Assembly (NCBI RefSeq): GCF_019972835.1
Contig: NZ_BPPB01000001.1
Span: 1-64,000, forward strand
Direction: 5' to 3'
DNA length: 64,000 nt
DNA from: Lactobacillus laiwuensis
GTDB lineage: Bacteria; Bacillota; Bacilli; Lactobacillales; Lactobacillaceae
Each line of letters starts with the position of its first letter. Positions within the stretch are counted from its first letter, which is position 1. The notes under the pieces were generated by a model. The model was not told the origin of the DNA, made no database searches, and saw only the letters and a program-made list of their open reading frames with translations. Shown here one piece after another: positions 32,074 to 41,843 of the stretch. A program made the position numbers and the translations under genes.

Positions 32074-34131
32074 ATGGAAAACAATGAACCAAAGAAAAAC
32101 GGGATAGGTGGCCTATGGCACCGTTTTGATAACCGTTTTTTTATCGGTCGCTGGATCATTTTGATTTTGCTTACCGTGATGTTATTGGTTTGTACTTATT
32201 ATACCGTTAAAGTTAAAACTTCAAATATTTCAAATTTAAAGGCATCATTATCAGCTACAACTGGTATTTACGATTATAGAAGCCAAAAATCTGGTTCACT
32301 ATACTCACAAAAAGGTACGTATGTTGGTTATAACAAAATTTCACCTAATGTAAAAAATGCCGTTATTTCTACGGAAGATCGTACTTTCTGGACGAACCCG
32401 GGCTTTAGCATCAAAGGCATGGGCAGAGCCGCTTTAGGTTTGATTCTTAATCGTGGTCAAATATCTGGTGGTGGCTCGACTATTACGCAACAATTAGCTA
32501 AAAATGCTTTATTAACGCAAAAACAAACATTCTCTCGTAAAGTTGAGGAACTTTTTTTTGCTGTTGAGATAAATCATGTTTATTCCAAAAAAGACATATT
32601 AACTATGTACCTTAATAAAGCATATTTTGGCAATGGTGTATGGGGAGTTGAAGATGCCAGTAAAAAATATTTTGGCAAAAATGCCAGTCAGTTGACAATC
32701 GGAGAAGGAGCAACATTAGCCGGTATTTTACGTAATCCAAGTAAATATAACCCAATTGATCATATGTCCTACGCTTTGTCTCGGAGGAACCTGATTTTAA
32801 ATTTAATGGTTGATAATAAAAAATTATCAAGTTCCAGGGCGAAAAGTGAACAAAAAATTGGTTTAACTTTACACGATACTTATCATAATAAAGATGGCTA
32901 TCGTTACCCTTATTTCTTTGATGCAGTGGTGGACGAGGCAATTAACCGCTATGGGCTAAAAGAAGAAGATGTAATGAATAAAGGGTTGAAAATATATACA
33001 ACCCTTAATCAAAATTATCAAAGTCAGCTGCAACAAAAATTTGACCAAGGCTATCTGTTCCCACAAAACGCGACTGATGGTACGAAACCTCAGGGTGCAA
33101 CAGTGGTAATGGATCCCACAACTGGTGCAGTTAGAGCTGTAGTCGGTGGCCGAGGCAAACATGTTTTCCGTGGTTATAACCGTGCTACTCAAATGAAGAG
33201 ACAGCCGGGCTCTTCGATTAAACCGCTAGTTTCTTATGCTCCAGCGCTGCAACAAGGTTATCACTATGATTCACAGCTTTCTAACAAACTGCAGCGTTTT
33301 GGTAAGAATGGTTATCAGCCGCATAACGTTGACAACGGTTATTCTGATAAAATCCCAATGTATTCTGCCTTGGCGCAAAGTAAAAATGTTCCCGCGGTTT
33401 GGTTATTAGATCGAATTGGGGTATCTAAAGGAGTTCAATCTGCTAATAATTTTGGTATCAAGGTGCCCAAAGAAGACCAAAATCTTGCTTTAGCTTTAGG
33501 TGGACTGTCAACAGGTGTTTCGCCTATTCAAATGGCGCGAGCATATTCGGCTTTTGCCAATAAAGGTAATTTGCCTAATAATTCTTATTTCATCACTAAG
33601 ATTACCGATGCTAGTGGGAATGTAATTGCTGAAAATCATGATACTGGCACACACCGCATTATTTCGGAAAATACTGCTAAAGAAATGACTACCATGCTAT
33701 TAGGAGTGTTTGCAGGAGGAACTGGAACATCCGCTCAACCAGCCGGCTATCGAGTTGCAGGTAAAACTGGGTCAACGGAAGTACCAAACTCTTATGGCTT
33801 TGGTACTAAAGACCAGTGGATTGTTGGCTATACACCGGACGTTGTGGTAGCAACTTGGGTTGGCTTTGACCGTACTAATCAGCAGCACTTCATGCATGGC
33901 GTTTCGGAAACTGGTATTACCAGGCTATATAAGGCTGAAATGGAAAGTATTTTGCCATATACAGCTCAAAATCAATTTAAAGAACAGGCTCCAAAGCAAA
34001 TTATTCAAAATAACGGTGCAGGTTCTGATTGGACAAAGGGCTTTGGTGATAAAATCGAAAAAGGCATAGGTTCAGCAGGAGAAAAAATTAATGAATGGTA
34101 TAATGACATTAAAGGACTTTTCGGTCATTAA
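32074..34131 (+). CDS. Class A penicillin-binding protein (bifunctional glycosyltransferase/transpeptidase)
   Basis: A membrane-anchored, extracytoplasmic protein of 685 residues of the PBP1a/2a type. After one transmembrane segment (about 25-47), the GT51 domain carries STEDRTFW (about 99-106), GGGSTITQQLAKNALL and a following RKVEELFFAVEIN. The transpeptidase domain has the motifs GSSIKPL (SxxK serine near 376), SKN (near 434) and KTGSTE (near 567). It polymerises lipid II and cross-links the glycan chains. It appears to be the first gene of a plus-strand unit with yheA-yhaO-yhaN-yhaM. AAAGGAG precedes the ATG. Confidence 0.94.
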   Translation: MENNEPKKNGIGGLWHRFDNRFFIGRWIILILLTVMLLVCTYYTVKVKTSNISNLKASLSATTGIYDYRSQKSGSLYSQKGTYVGYNKISPNVKNAVISTEDRTFWTNPGFSIKGMGRAALGLILNRGQISGGGSTITQQLAKNALLTQKQTFSRKVEELFFAVEINHVYSKKDILTMYLNKAYFGNGVWGVEDASKKYFGKNASQLTIGEGATLAGILRNPSKYNPIDHMSYALSRRNLILNLMVDNKKLSSSRAKSEQKIGLTLHDTYHNKDGYRYPYFFDAVVDEAINRYGLKEEDVMNKGLKIYTTLNQNYQSQLQQKFDQGYLFPQNATDGTKPQGATVVMDPTTGAVRAVVGGRGKHVFRGYNRATQMKRQPGSSIKPLVSYAPALQQGYHYDSQLSNKLQRFGKNGYQPHNVDNGYSDKIPMYSALAQSKNVPAVWLLDRIGVSKGVQSANNFGIKVPKEDQNLALALGGLSTGVSPIQMARAYSAFANKGNLPNNSYFITKITDASGNVIAENHDTGTHRIISENTAKEMTTMLLGVFAGGTGTSAQPAGYRVAGKTGSTEVPNSYGFGTKDQWIVGYTPDVVVATWVGFDRTNQQHFMHGVSETGITRLYKAEMESILPYTAQNQFKEQAPKQIIQNNGAGSDWTKGFGDKIEKGIGSAGEKINEWYNDIKGLFGH

Positions 34132-34145
34132 TTAGGAGGAAAAAG

Positions 34146-34499
34146 ATGATTAATATTTATGATTCAGCAAATCAAGTAGCAACTGATCTGCAAAAGCTTG
34201 ACGAATTTAAGGCTTTAAGTGATGCTATTGCTGCGGTTAAAAACAATGAAGAAAGTACAGCTTTGTTCAAACAGATGGATAAGATGCAGGCAAAGATTAT
34301 TAATTCACAGTCTGAAGGAAGAGATTTTCCTAAGGACTTAGAAGAGGATTATAAAAAATTAAATGAAAAGGTGCAAAAAGATGCCCAAATATTAAAGCTC
34401 TTGCAGGCTGAACAAAGTATGTATAAAACTATTGATGATGTTCAAAAAGCAATTGCTAAGCCAATTAATGACCTTTATGACGGTCTTAGGAATAAATAA
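34146..34499 (+). CDS. yheA: YheA/YmcA-family (UPF0342) protein
   Basis: A 117-residue, highly charged and helical protein that matches the YheA branch of the YlbF/YmcA family in size and in the conserved text LFKQMDKMQAKI and the C-terminal pattern of hydrophobic heptads. YlbF-family partners participate in RNA-processing or developmental control in Bacillus; the role here is not established. Its place before yhaO-yhaN-yhaM is conserved. AGGAGG precedes the ATG. Confidence 0.8.
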   Translation: MINIYDSANQVATDLQKLDEFKALSDAIAAVKNNEESTALFKQMDKMQAKIINSQSEGRDFPKDLEEDYKKLNEKVQKDAQILKLLQAEQSMYKTIDDVQKAIAKPINDLYDGLRNK

Positions 34500-34501
34500 T
34501 A

Positions 34502-35713
34502 ATGAAATTTATCCATTTTGCTGACGCACATTTAGATAGTCCATTTTTGGGGCTATCTTTTTTACCATCTGAGAGTTTTAAGCAGATTCAAAATGCTCCA
34601 ATGCAATCTTTAACTAAAATTGTTGATCTGGCTCTGAAAGAAAAGGTAGATTTAGTATTAATTGCTGGGGATACTTTTGATAGTTTCAAGCCAACTCCCA
34701 GTGCACAAATTTTTTTTGCCCATGAAATTGAGCGACTAGTCAATGCGCAGATTCAGGTAATTATGATTTTTGGTAATCATGATCATATGGCAAAAGAAGA
34801 CTTGCTGGTCGCTGAAAGTCCCTATTTCAAATTATTGGGTAATGGTGAAAAAGTAGAAACTGTCTCTTATAAAACAAAAAACGGTTTTGAGTATGACGTG
34901 ACCGGTTTTTCATATTTAGCCAATCATATTAATGAAGACATGGCAGTGCAATTTCCTGCTAAAAGCAATCGTTATACCTTTGGGATCATGCACGCACAGG
35001 AAAGAGCTGGTACAAGTGCACAAAATGTTTATGCTCCTTTTAGTTTGAGTGAGTTACAAAATCTCAATTACAATTATTTTGCATTGGGTCATATTCATTT
35101 AAGACAAGTCTTGTCCGAAACGCCATTAATTGTATACCCGGGAAATATCCAAGGGCGTCACATTAATGAAACCGGTACCAAAGGTTGCTATTTAGGAACT
35201 ATTGATGAACAAACAAAACAAACTAAGATTCATTTTGTGCAGACTAATTCTATTACATGGAGTAAAAAAGAAATTGAATTAACAAAGCCAATGACAAAAA
35301 CAGAACTGGAAAATATGATTATTAATTGTTTGTCCGCAATATCAACTACTTATTTTTGTCTGCAAATTAAGGGTGCTGATTTTTTGAATGAAAAAGAAAA
35401 AGAATTGGTTCAAGACAGTGATTTTTGGCAAATGATTTCCAGAAAACTGACTCACGATTCACAATTGGTAGATGTGAGGTTTATTAATGGGGATAATTTA
35501 GAAATTGCCTTTAATGATCAAAAATACTTTAAACAGGCTGAAAAAGAAGTTTTTAGTTCTGATCAATTTGCTCAAATCAGTAAAAGTTGGGCTTTAAAAT
35601 CTGATTATACTGATACTTTAGCCCAAGACCCTGAATTCGCTCAGGAAGTAAAACAACTTGCTGAAGTCAAATTGAATAGTAAATTGAAAGGAGTTAATGG
35701 TGAAATTAATTAG
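34502..35713 (+). CDS. yhaO: Metallophosphoesterase of the SbcD/Mre11 family
   Basis: A 403-residue DNA repair exonuclease-like protein. Dinuclear metal-binding motifs are HFADAHLDSP (residues 4-13), AGDTFDSF (near 57), GNHDH (near 94) and GHIHLRQ (near 196). It pairs with the SMC-like YhaN as SbcD does with SbcC. The C-terminal 140 residues would contact YhaN. It starts 2 bp after yheA, and yhaN begins inside its 3' end. The exact DNA substrate is inferred from the family. Confidence 0.9.
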   Translation: MKFIHFADAHLDSPFLGLSFLPSESFKQIQNAPMQSLTKIVDLALKEKVDLVLIAGDTFDSFKPTPSAQIFFAHEIERLVNAQIQVIMIFGNHDHMAKEDLLVAESPYFKLLGNGEKVETVSYKTKNGFEYDVTGFSYLANHINEDMAVQFPAKSNRYTFGIMHAQERAGTSAQNVYAPFSLSELQNLNYNYFALGHIHLRQVLSETPLIVYPGNIQGRHINETGTKGCYLGTIDEQTKQTKIHFVQTNSITWSKKEIELTKPMTKTELENMIINCLSAISTTYFCLQIKGADFLNEKEKELVQDSDFWQMISRKLTHDSQLVDVRFINGDNLEIAFNDQKYFKQAEKEVFSSDQFAQISKSWALKSDYTDTLAQDPEFAQEVKQLAEVKLNSKLKGVNGEIN

Positions 35714-38198
35714 AATTCAAATAGTTAATTTTGGTCAATTTTCAAACTTTACTTTTGATTTATCAAATTCAAACATTGATGTTTTTTACGGGGCTAATGA
35801 AGCGGGAAAGAGTACCGTCGTTGCCTTTATAAAACAGATTTTATTTGGCTTTCACCTTGCTAACCATAGTTCAGATTTTTTTGAAGACTACAAGCCTTTA
35901 GCACAAGTTAGTCCAATGGGTGGGTCTTTATTTTTTGAAAATGAAAATGGTCAGCATTATCAATTAGAAAGACTTTACGCGCATGGTAAAGGGTCAAAAA
36001 CCGGTACACTGACTGTTAAATGCGATAATCAAGTAGTACCAGAAAGCGTTTTTTTCGATCAAATAAAAAATATTGATGGTAATTTTTACACTGACAGTTT
36101 TATTTTTAATCAGGATATGCTGGCAAAAGTTGATCAAATCAAACAGAAAGATTTACTGGAACGCATCTATTATTTGGGTGCAGCTAATAGCGACAGTCTG
36201 ATAACTTTACGTGATGATTTTGCTAAAAGTGCTGACGCCTTGTTCAAAAAGACTGGTAGAAAGCCGCTTATTAACCAATTGCTGCTGGAAGTTAAAGCTG
36301 AAGAAAGTAAAGTTAGTAACTCTGAAAATGAATTTTCTGTTTACCAAGAACTTAATGACAATTTTAAAAAACAAAAAGTTTTGCAACATCAAGAAGAGCA
36401 AAAAGAACTTGAATTACAAAAAGAGTATGACAAGTTAGAAAAGATTCAAAAACTTGTTCCCAGCTACGAAAAATTACAAGATTTACAAAATCAAGTTAAA
36501 ACAATCAACTTTGATTCAGAGCAGTTTCAATCTGCACAAACTTTAACAATGCAGGCTGAATCTTTGCATAAAAAACAACAAAAAATCATAGCAAAGTTAA
36601 ATGAATATTCTGATGATCCTGAAGAAAATACAGCAGTTTCAAAGCTTATTCAAAAAAAGCCGGAAATATTGCAATGGCAATCAGAATATAGTAACTGCTT
36701 GCAAAAAGATGAACAAATTAAAGATGAGCAAAATCAACTTATTGCACTTGATTCAAATCTGAATAAGATTGTGGGAATGGAGCAAGAAGAAATTATTAAA
36801 CTGCAAGAAGACTATCAAAAACTACCCCAAAAGGAATTGAAGATTGGGCAGAGTAAGAGTGATAATTTTAAGCAATTCCTTCTTTTTGGTGGCGTTATTT
36901 TTGTAGTCGGTTTAATTTTATTGTTTATTGCACGAGCTTTTGGTTTTTTAGCTGTTGGTATGGGATTGGCTCTAGTAGTATTTGGTTCTTACCAGCAAAA
37001 GCAAACGCAAAAAGCAGTAAAAATTGCCACAGAGCAAAATGAAAAAATAAGGCAACAAAGACAAACCTTTGAAAAACGCTATGGAATTAAGCCCATCAAT
37101 TTAGATATAAATAATTTAATTAATGAATGGCGACAATATCAAGTATTAATTCAAAATCTAAAAAGAAATGATCAGCGAAAAACTGAATTAATAGGATTAG
37201 TCAAGCCGATAGCAGTTCAATTAGGGCATGAACTAAAGCAAACTGTAAATACTTTTGCAGATATTTTGAATGGACTGGATCAACTGACCAAGAAAATAAG
37301 TTTAGAACGTTTACGTCGAGAAAAGCAAACTAGCTTGGAAAACAGTTTAGCTGAAAATAAAGATGAACTAACTGAAAATGAAACTAAGCTAAAAATGATT
37401 TTGGCAAAGGCTCAAGTTACTAGTTTAGCTGAGTATGAGCAAATACAAAAACAAAAGTTAAAGCAGGATGAAATACAAAACCAGATCGAAGCTCTTAAGA
37501 CAAATTTGCAAAATGATTTGAGTGAATTAAAAAGTTATGCTAAAAATAAAACGGAAAATCAAACTGAACTCGCAAATTTAAGGTCAAAAATTTCTGCAGT
37601 TCATGAAAATATTAATCACTTACAGGGAAAAGCAGCTGAAATAAAAGTCAAAATGGAAAACTTGGCAAACTCAACAGCTGTTTTCGTGGAAAAGCAAAAG
37701 CTGGCTAACTTAAAGGCAAGATTGAAAAATTTGAGCGTTGAATATTTGGCTGACCTATTTACCGCCAAATGGATTAGTCGTGCTCTTGATTTAGCTTCGA
37801 ATGAACGCTTTCCCAAAATGCTGGTTACTGCTAAAGAATATTTGCGACTATTAACGGATAACCGGTATAATAATATTGAAATTGATAAAAAAATAACGGT
37901 TATTCGTTTTGATGGTAAAAAAATAGAAGTGCAATATCTTTCACGAGGAACTTCTGAACAATTATACTTTGCGTTAAAACTGGCTTTTATTCAACAAATA
38001 CGAGATGAAATAAATTTACCTATTTTAATAGACGACTCTTTTGTTAATTTTGATGATCACAGAGTTGATGAAATTGAAAAGCTGCTTCAAGCAATTGCTA
38101 GAAACAATCAGGTATTAATTTTTACTGCGCAAACAAGTCTTGTTGATAAATTGCGAATACAACCGCTAACTTTTAAGAGAGGAACTAAAAATGTATAA
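35697..38198 (+). CDS. yhaN: SMC/SbcC-like ATPase, partner of YhaO
   Basis: An 833-residue ATPase with Walker A YGANEAGKST (about 31-40) at the N-terminus and Walker B LPILIDDSFVNFD near 778-790. The middle consists of long coiled coils rich in lysine, glutamate and glutamine, interrupted by two hydrophobic segments (about 394-435) that could anchor it in the membrane, which true SbcC lacks. ATG 35697 overlaps the yhaO stop by 17 bp; GTG 35700 lies at a better distance from AAGGAG and may be the true start. It likely works with YhaO and YhaM in nucleic-acid processing. Confidence 0.9.
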   Translation: MVKLIRIQIVNFGQFSNFTFDLSNSNIDVFYGANEAGKSTVVAFIKQILFGFHLANHSSDFFEDYKPLAQVSPMGGSLFFENENGQHYQLERLYAHGKGSKTGTLTVKCDNQVVPESVFFDQIKNIDGNFYTDSFIFNQDMLAKVDQIKQKDLLERIYYLGAANSDSLITLRDDFAKSADALFKKTGRKPLINQLLLEVKAEESKVSNSENEFSVYQELNDNFKKQKVLQHQEEQKELELQKEYDKLEKIQKLVPSYEKLQDLQNQVKTINFDSEQFQSAQTLTMQAESLHKKQQKIIAKLNEYSDDPEENTAVSKLIQKKPEILQWQSEYSNCLQKDEQIKDEQNQLIALDSNLNKIVGMEQEEIIKLQEDYQKLPQKELKIGQSKSDNFKQFLLFGGVIFVVGLILLFIARAFGFLAVGMGLALVVFGSYQQKQTQKAVKIATEQNEKIRQQRQTFEKRYGIKPINLDINNLINEWRQYQVLIQNLKRNDQRKTELIGLVKPIAVQLGHELKQTVNTFADILNGLDQLTKKISLERLRREKQTSLENSLAENKDELTENETKLKMILAKAQVTSLAEYEQIQKQKLKQDEIQNQIEALKTNLQNDLSELKSYAKNKTENQTELANLRSKISAVHENINHLQGKAAEIKVKMENLANSTAVFVEKQKLANLKARLKNLSVEYLADLFTAKWISRALDLASNERFPKMLVTAKEYLRLLTDNRYNNIEIDKKITVIRFDGKKIEVQYLSRGTSEQLYFALKLAFIQQIRDEINLPILIDDSFVNFDDHRVDEIEKLLQAIARNNQVLIFTAQTSLVDKLRIQPLTFKRGTKNV

Positions 38199-39168
38199 AC
38201 GTTTGCTGGATTATAATGATGGCGAAGAACTAGAGTTGGTTGTGCTAATTAAGAATTCTCAATTAAGACATACAAAAAAAGGCAAACTATATTTAGCAAT
38301 GTCATTTAGTGACTCATCTGGTGAGATTCGCGGCAATTTTTGGGATGCAAATGATCAAGATGCTGCAACATTTAATGCAGGGACTATTGTTGAGCTTGAT
38401 GGCAAGCGCGAAGAATATCAGGGACAACCACAAATAAAGATTTATAGTTTGCGTGTTGTGGGCCCCGAAGAAGGGTATGATCTTAGGCAATTTATCAAAT
38501 CAGCTCCTGAAAAAATAGCTGATATGAAAGAAGAAATAAACCAATATGTCTTTGAGATACTGAATCCTACTTGGAACAGAATCGTACGATTCTTATTAAA
38601 AAAATGGGATAAACGTTTTTTTGAATTTCCTGCTGGTAAGAGTAACCACCATGCAGTGCGTGGTGGATTAGCCTACCATACTGTATCGATGCTGCGTGAT
38701 GCAAAAGGTTTAGCTGATAATTATTCGCAAATTAACCGTTCTTTGTTATATGCCGGCTGTATTCTCCATGATATGGGCAAAGTACTCGAATTAACCGGTC
38801 CGGCTGCGACTCAATATACAACTGAAGGTAACCTGATTGGACATTTGGTTTTAATTGATGAACAAATCATGCTCGCGGCTCAACAGCTTAAAATTGATTT
38901 AGAATCTGAGGACTTGTTGCTCCTACGGCATATGGTTTTATCTCATCATGGTAAATTTGAATATGGCTCACCTAAGTTACCTGCTTTACTTGAAGCCGAG
39001 TTATTGCACCGCATAGATGATTTGGACGCATCCGTTTATGCTATCACCAATGCCTTACAGCACACTCGTCCTGGTAACTTTACCGATAATATAATGAGTC
39101 AAGGTGGTCGTAAATTTTACAGACCCAAAACAGATGAATCACTAGGAAAGGCTCATAAATTAGAGTAA
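38191..39168 (+). CDS. yhaM: 3'-5' exoribonuclease YhaM family (OB fold plus HD domain)
   Basis: A 325-residue nuclease. The N-terminal OB fold (about 12-100) binds nucleic acid, and the HD domain has KSNHHAVRGGLAYHTVSM (about 150-167) and LHDMGKV (about 192-198), giving metal ligands, plus LSHHGKFEYGSP (about 250-261). The enzyme degrades single-stranded RNA or DNA 3' to 5'. It overlaps yhaN by 8 bp, completing the yhaO-yhaN-yhaM unit. A perfect palindromic terminator follows its stop. Confidence 0.92.
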   Translation: MYKRLLDYNDGEELELVVLIKNSQLRHTKKGKLYLAMSFSDSSGEIRGNFWDANDQDAATFNAGTIVELDGKREEYQGQPQIKIYSLRVVGPEEGYDLRQFIKSAPEKIADMKEEINQYVFEILNPTWNRIVRFLLKKWDKRFFEFPAGKSNHHAVRGGLAYHTVSMLRDAKGLADNYSQINRSLLYAGCILHDMGKVLELTGPAATQYTTEGNLIGHLVLIDEQIMLAAQQLKIDLESEDLLLLRHMVLSHHGKFEYGSPKLPALLEAELLHRIDDLDASVYAITNALQHTRPGNFTDNIMSQGGRKFYRPKTDESLGKAHKLE

Positions 39169-39169
39169 A

Positions 39170-39199
39170 AAAAGAGTTCAAGCATGCTTGAACTCTTTT
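39170..39199. terminator. Perfect palindromic terminator between yhaM and prsA
   Basis: AAAAGAGTTCAAGCA is followed by its exact reverse complement TGCTTGAACTCTTTT, with no spacer. Flanking A and T runs allow termination from both the plus-strand yhaM and minus-strand prsA units. Confidence 0.92.
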
Positions 39200-39216
39200 A
39201 ATATACTTTAATATAA

Positions 39217-40116
39217 TTATTTTTTATCAGTAGATGTAGAAACATAAGAAGCTAAGACATCTTTTAGATCTTTATCTTTTATGTCAACTCCAGCCTTTTT
39301 AATAACTTTGGCTAGAACATCATGCATAGTTTGTTGGTCTTGTGACATCGTCTGATAGATCTGGTCATCAATCTCTTTTTTGTGTGAAGCAAAAGTTCCT
39401 TTAGCAGGGTGCTTAATCATTCTGATTACGTGATAACCTGATTGAGATTTAACTGGGCTCTTTGTTGTTTCGCCAGTCTTTAATTTAAAAGCGGCTTTCT
39501 TAAACGCAGGGTCTAAACTGGAATCAGTAGAATCAAAAGCAGGCAACTTTCCTTCATTGTTTTTAGTTCCTGTATCTAAAGAATACTTTTTCACTAAACT
39601 CTTAAAACTTTTACCATTTTTTAGTTCATTAGTAATTTCTTCTGCTTTAGATTTTTTGGAAACTAAAATATGTTGTACTTTAACCTTTGGTTGATAATCT
39701 TTCCAAACTTTATCTTCTTGACTCTTTGAGATCTTCTTAATGTCCTTTAAAGCAGCTTCAGTAAGCAGGTTTGTTTTCAAGTTTTGCTTGAAACTTGAAG
39801 CAGTCATGCCATTTTGTTGCAAAACGGCATCAAATTGACTACCGTATTGCTTTTTGTAATTATTGTATTGTTTATCAACTTGCTTCTTTGAAACCTTGTT
39901 GCCATATTGTTGCTCTAGAACACGATTGATAATCATGTTTGCCAGGGCGGTTTTACCAGACTGAGACTTTTTCATTTCGTCATAGTATTCTTGCTGAGTA
40001 ATCTTGCCGCCTTTATAAGAAGCAACGGTTTTACCGCCATTGGAACAGGCCGCTGTTGATAAGGCCATACTTGCTACGGCAATCACAGCTGCTGCTTTTC
40101 TGATATATTTTTTCAT
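39217..40116 (-). CDS. prsA: Foldase lipoprotein PrsA
   Basis: An exported peptidyl-prolyl isomerase lipoprotein of 299 residues. The signal peptide ends in STAAC (lipidated C24). The PpiC/parvulin domain (about 139-235) has VQHILVSKKSKAEEI and PVKSQSGYHVIRM, flanked by helical regions that help fold proteins outside the membrane. ATG 40116 is used because it starts the basic signal MKKYIRK; a longer frame adds seven residues. GGAG is about 10 nt upstream. It follows hinT and a YtxH-like gene on the minus strand. Confidence 0.93.
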   Translation of the reverse strand: MKKYIRKAAAVIAVASMALSTAACSNGGKTVASYKGGKITQQEYYDEMKKSQSGKTALANMIINRVLEQQYGNKVSKKQVDKQYNNYKKQYGSQFDAVLQQNGMTASSFKQNLKTNLLTEAALKDIKKISKSQEDKVWKDYQPKVKVQHILVSKKSKAEEITNELKNGKSFKSLVKKYSLDTGTKNNEGKLPAFDSTDSSLDPAFKKAAFKLKTGETTKSPVKSQSGYHVIRMIKHPAKGTFASHKKEIDDQIYQTMSQDQQTMHDVLAKVIKKAGVDIKDKDLKDVLASYVSTSTDKK

Positions 40117-40229
40117 AAAATAAATTCTCCACATCCTTAATAAATTAAGTCACCGACAACTAATATAACATAAACTGGCAAATCTAGTTTTTATTTTTAA
40201 GTTTTTTGCTAAAATTGCCAGTTTCTTTA

Positions 40230-40574
40230 CTAATTTTTAGAATTATCAGCTTCATTTTCAATATTACGATTAATTGCTGAAGCTTTGCCTTTTAGTCTGG
40301 CAATAACTCGATTAATGCCTATTTGATAATATTCCACCTCATTTTGTAATTCAGAAATAGCTCTTTTTGCTTCTGGCAAAGACTCTTTTAACTCCTGCTT
40401 GGCAGTCTTTAATTTTTTGTTAGATATGGCAAGATCACTAATGTCTTCTTTGACTGAATTAATTGGTTTTTGCACCGATGGGAATAAACGATTACCATTT
40501 TGGTCTTTAAATAGTGAAAGAACAACGCCAAAACCCGCTCCCACTGCTAAACCTAAACTAAAATGTTTCATCAT
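40230..40574 (-). CDS. YtxH-like small membrane-associated protein
   Basis: A 114-residue protein with one short hydrophobic N-terminal segment (FSLGLAVGAGFGVVLSLF) and a long charged helical tail, as in YtxH-family proteins. It has no catalytic motif. It lies between the HIT gene (6 bp away) and prsA, a location common in related Firmicutes. The second of two adjacent ATG codons may be the start. Function is unknown. Confidence 0.75.
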   Translation of the reverse strand: MMKHFSLGLAVGAGFGVVLSLFKDQNGNRLFPSVQKPINSVKEDISDLAISNKKLKTAKQELKESLPEAKRAISELQNEVEYYQIGINRVIARLKGKASAINRNIENEADNSKN

Positions 40575-40580
40575 GTCACC

Positions 40581-41012
40581 TTAGAACTCGGCTCTAATTG
40601 CAGCTGCAACTTTTTGGTAATCTTCCTCAGTATATTTTTCAGCATTATTGCGCGTTGCAATCTTTAAACCGTCTCCTTCAAAGCGTGGTATAAAGTGAAT
40701 GTGTGAATGCATTACTACTTGGCTAGCACTAGCGCCATTATTGCTACTAATGTTCATACCAGTAATTCTTGGGTCAAACTTTTTAATTGCATTGGCAATT
40801 GTTGGAATATACTGCAAGTATCTTTGAGCATCTTCAGGCGTATAATCAAAAAAGTTAGTGATGTGTTTTTTAGGAACCATCAGAGTATGGCCGGGATTAA
40901 CTTGAGATAAGTCTAAGAAGGCTTTGACGTCATCATTCTCGAAAACTGTGTAGCTGTTGGCTTCACCTGTGATAATTTTACAAAATAAGCAATCTTTATC
41001 TAATTCTTCCAT
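40581..41012 (-). CDS. hinT: HIT-family nucleotide-binding hydrolase
   Basis: A 143-residue HINT-type enzyme. The catalytic triad motif HSHIHFI has histidines at 102, 104 and 106 with H104 as the probable nucleophile. Two cysteines near the N-terminus (C8 and C11, DCLFCKI) would bind zinc. It hydrolyses nucleoside phosphoramidates. The gene heads the minus-strand group hinT, ytxH-like, prsA and is divergent from ecsAB. Confidence 0.92.
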   Translation of the reverse strand: MEELDKDCLFCKIITGEANSYTVFENDDVKAFLDLSQVNPGHTLMVPKKHITNFFDYTPEDAQRYLQYIPTIANAIKKFDPRITGMNISSNNGASASQVVMHSHIHFIPRFEGDGLKIATRNNAEKYTEEDYQKVAAAIRAEF

Positions 41013-41102
41013 TTTAAAACCTCTTCATTTCAAAATTTAGTTTCTTTTAATATCATGCTATCATATTAAATGAGTAAATTCATTAAAAGAAAGATAGGAA
41101 TT

Positions 41103-41843
41103 ATGACTTTAAAAATTGAACATTTGACTGGTGGATACATTGGTGTGCCAGTCATTAAAGATATTAACTTGGAAATTAAACCAGGGGAAGTTTTAGGAGT
41201 TATTGGGCTAAATGGTGCTGGCAAATCGACAACAATTAAACATATCTTGGGGTTATTACGACCCCAAAAAGGAAAAATTACTCTCAATGGCATTGATTTA
41301 GCTGCTCAACCTACTAAATTTAAAAGACAAGTCGCATATATTCCCGAAACACCGGTTTTGTATTCAGAACTGACTTTGAAGGAACATCTGCAATTAACTA
41401 TTCTCAGCTATCAGTTAGATGAAAAGCAGGCTTGGGCAAAAGCTCATGAGTTGCTGCAGATGTTTAGGCTGGATGATAAACTGGATTGGTTGCCGATTCA
41501 TTTTTCAAAGGGTATGAAACAAAAAGTAATGATTGTGTGTGCCTTTTTGGCAAATACAGAACTCCTTGTAATAGACGAGCCGTTCACTGGACTAGATCCT
41601 TTAGCAGTAGCCAATTTAGTGCAATTGATCAAAAATGCTGCTGATCAAGGCAAAATGGTGTTAATGTCAACACATATTTTAGCTAACAGTGTCCAAGCAG
41701 TTTCACGATACGCGGTCTTAAACAATGGCAAAATTGCGGCTGCTGGCACTTTGGCTGAAATTCGCATGCACTATGCTTTAAAGGAAACAGATTCATTTGA
41801 CCAAATTTACCAGATTTTAAGTCAGGAGCAACAAAATGCGTGA
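41103..41843 (+). CDS. ecsA: ABC transporter ATP-binding protein EcsA
   Basis: A 246-residue ATPase. It has Walker A GLNGAGKST (about 39-47), a signature region HFSKGMKQKV (with the serine preserved and Q-type helix) near 134-143, and Walker B LLVIDEPFTGLDP near 154-166. Together with EcsB it forms an exporter linked to secretion and regulated proteolysis in Bacillus. The ATG at 41103 after AGGAATT gives 246 residues, matching the family; a longer frame to 41070 is unlikely. EcsB overlaps by 8 bp. Confidence 0.9.
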   Translation: MTLKIEHLTGGYIGVPVIKDINLEIKPGEVLGVIGLNGAGKSTTIKHILGLLRPQKGKITLNGIDLAAQPTKFKRQVAYIPETPVLYSELTLKEHLQLTILSYQLDEKQAWAKAHELLQMFRLDDKLDWLPIHFSKGMKQKVMIVCAFLANTELLVIDEPFTGLDPLAVANLVQLIKNAADQGKMVLMSTHILANSVQAVSRYAVLNNGKIAAAGTLAEIRMHYALKETDSFDQIYQILSQEQQNA

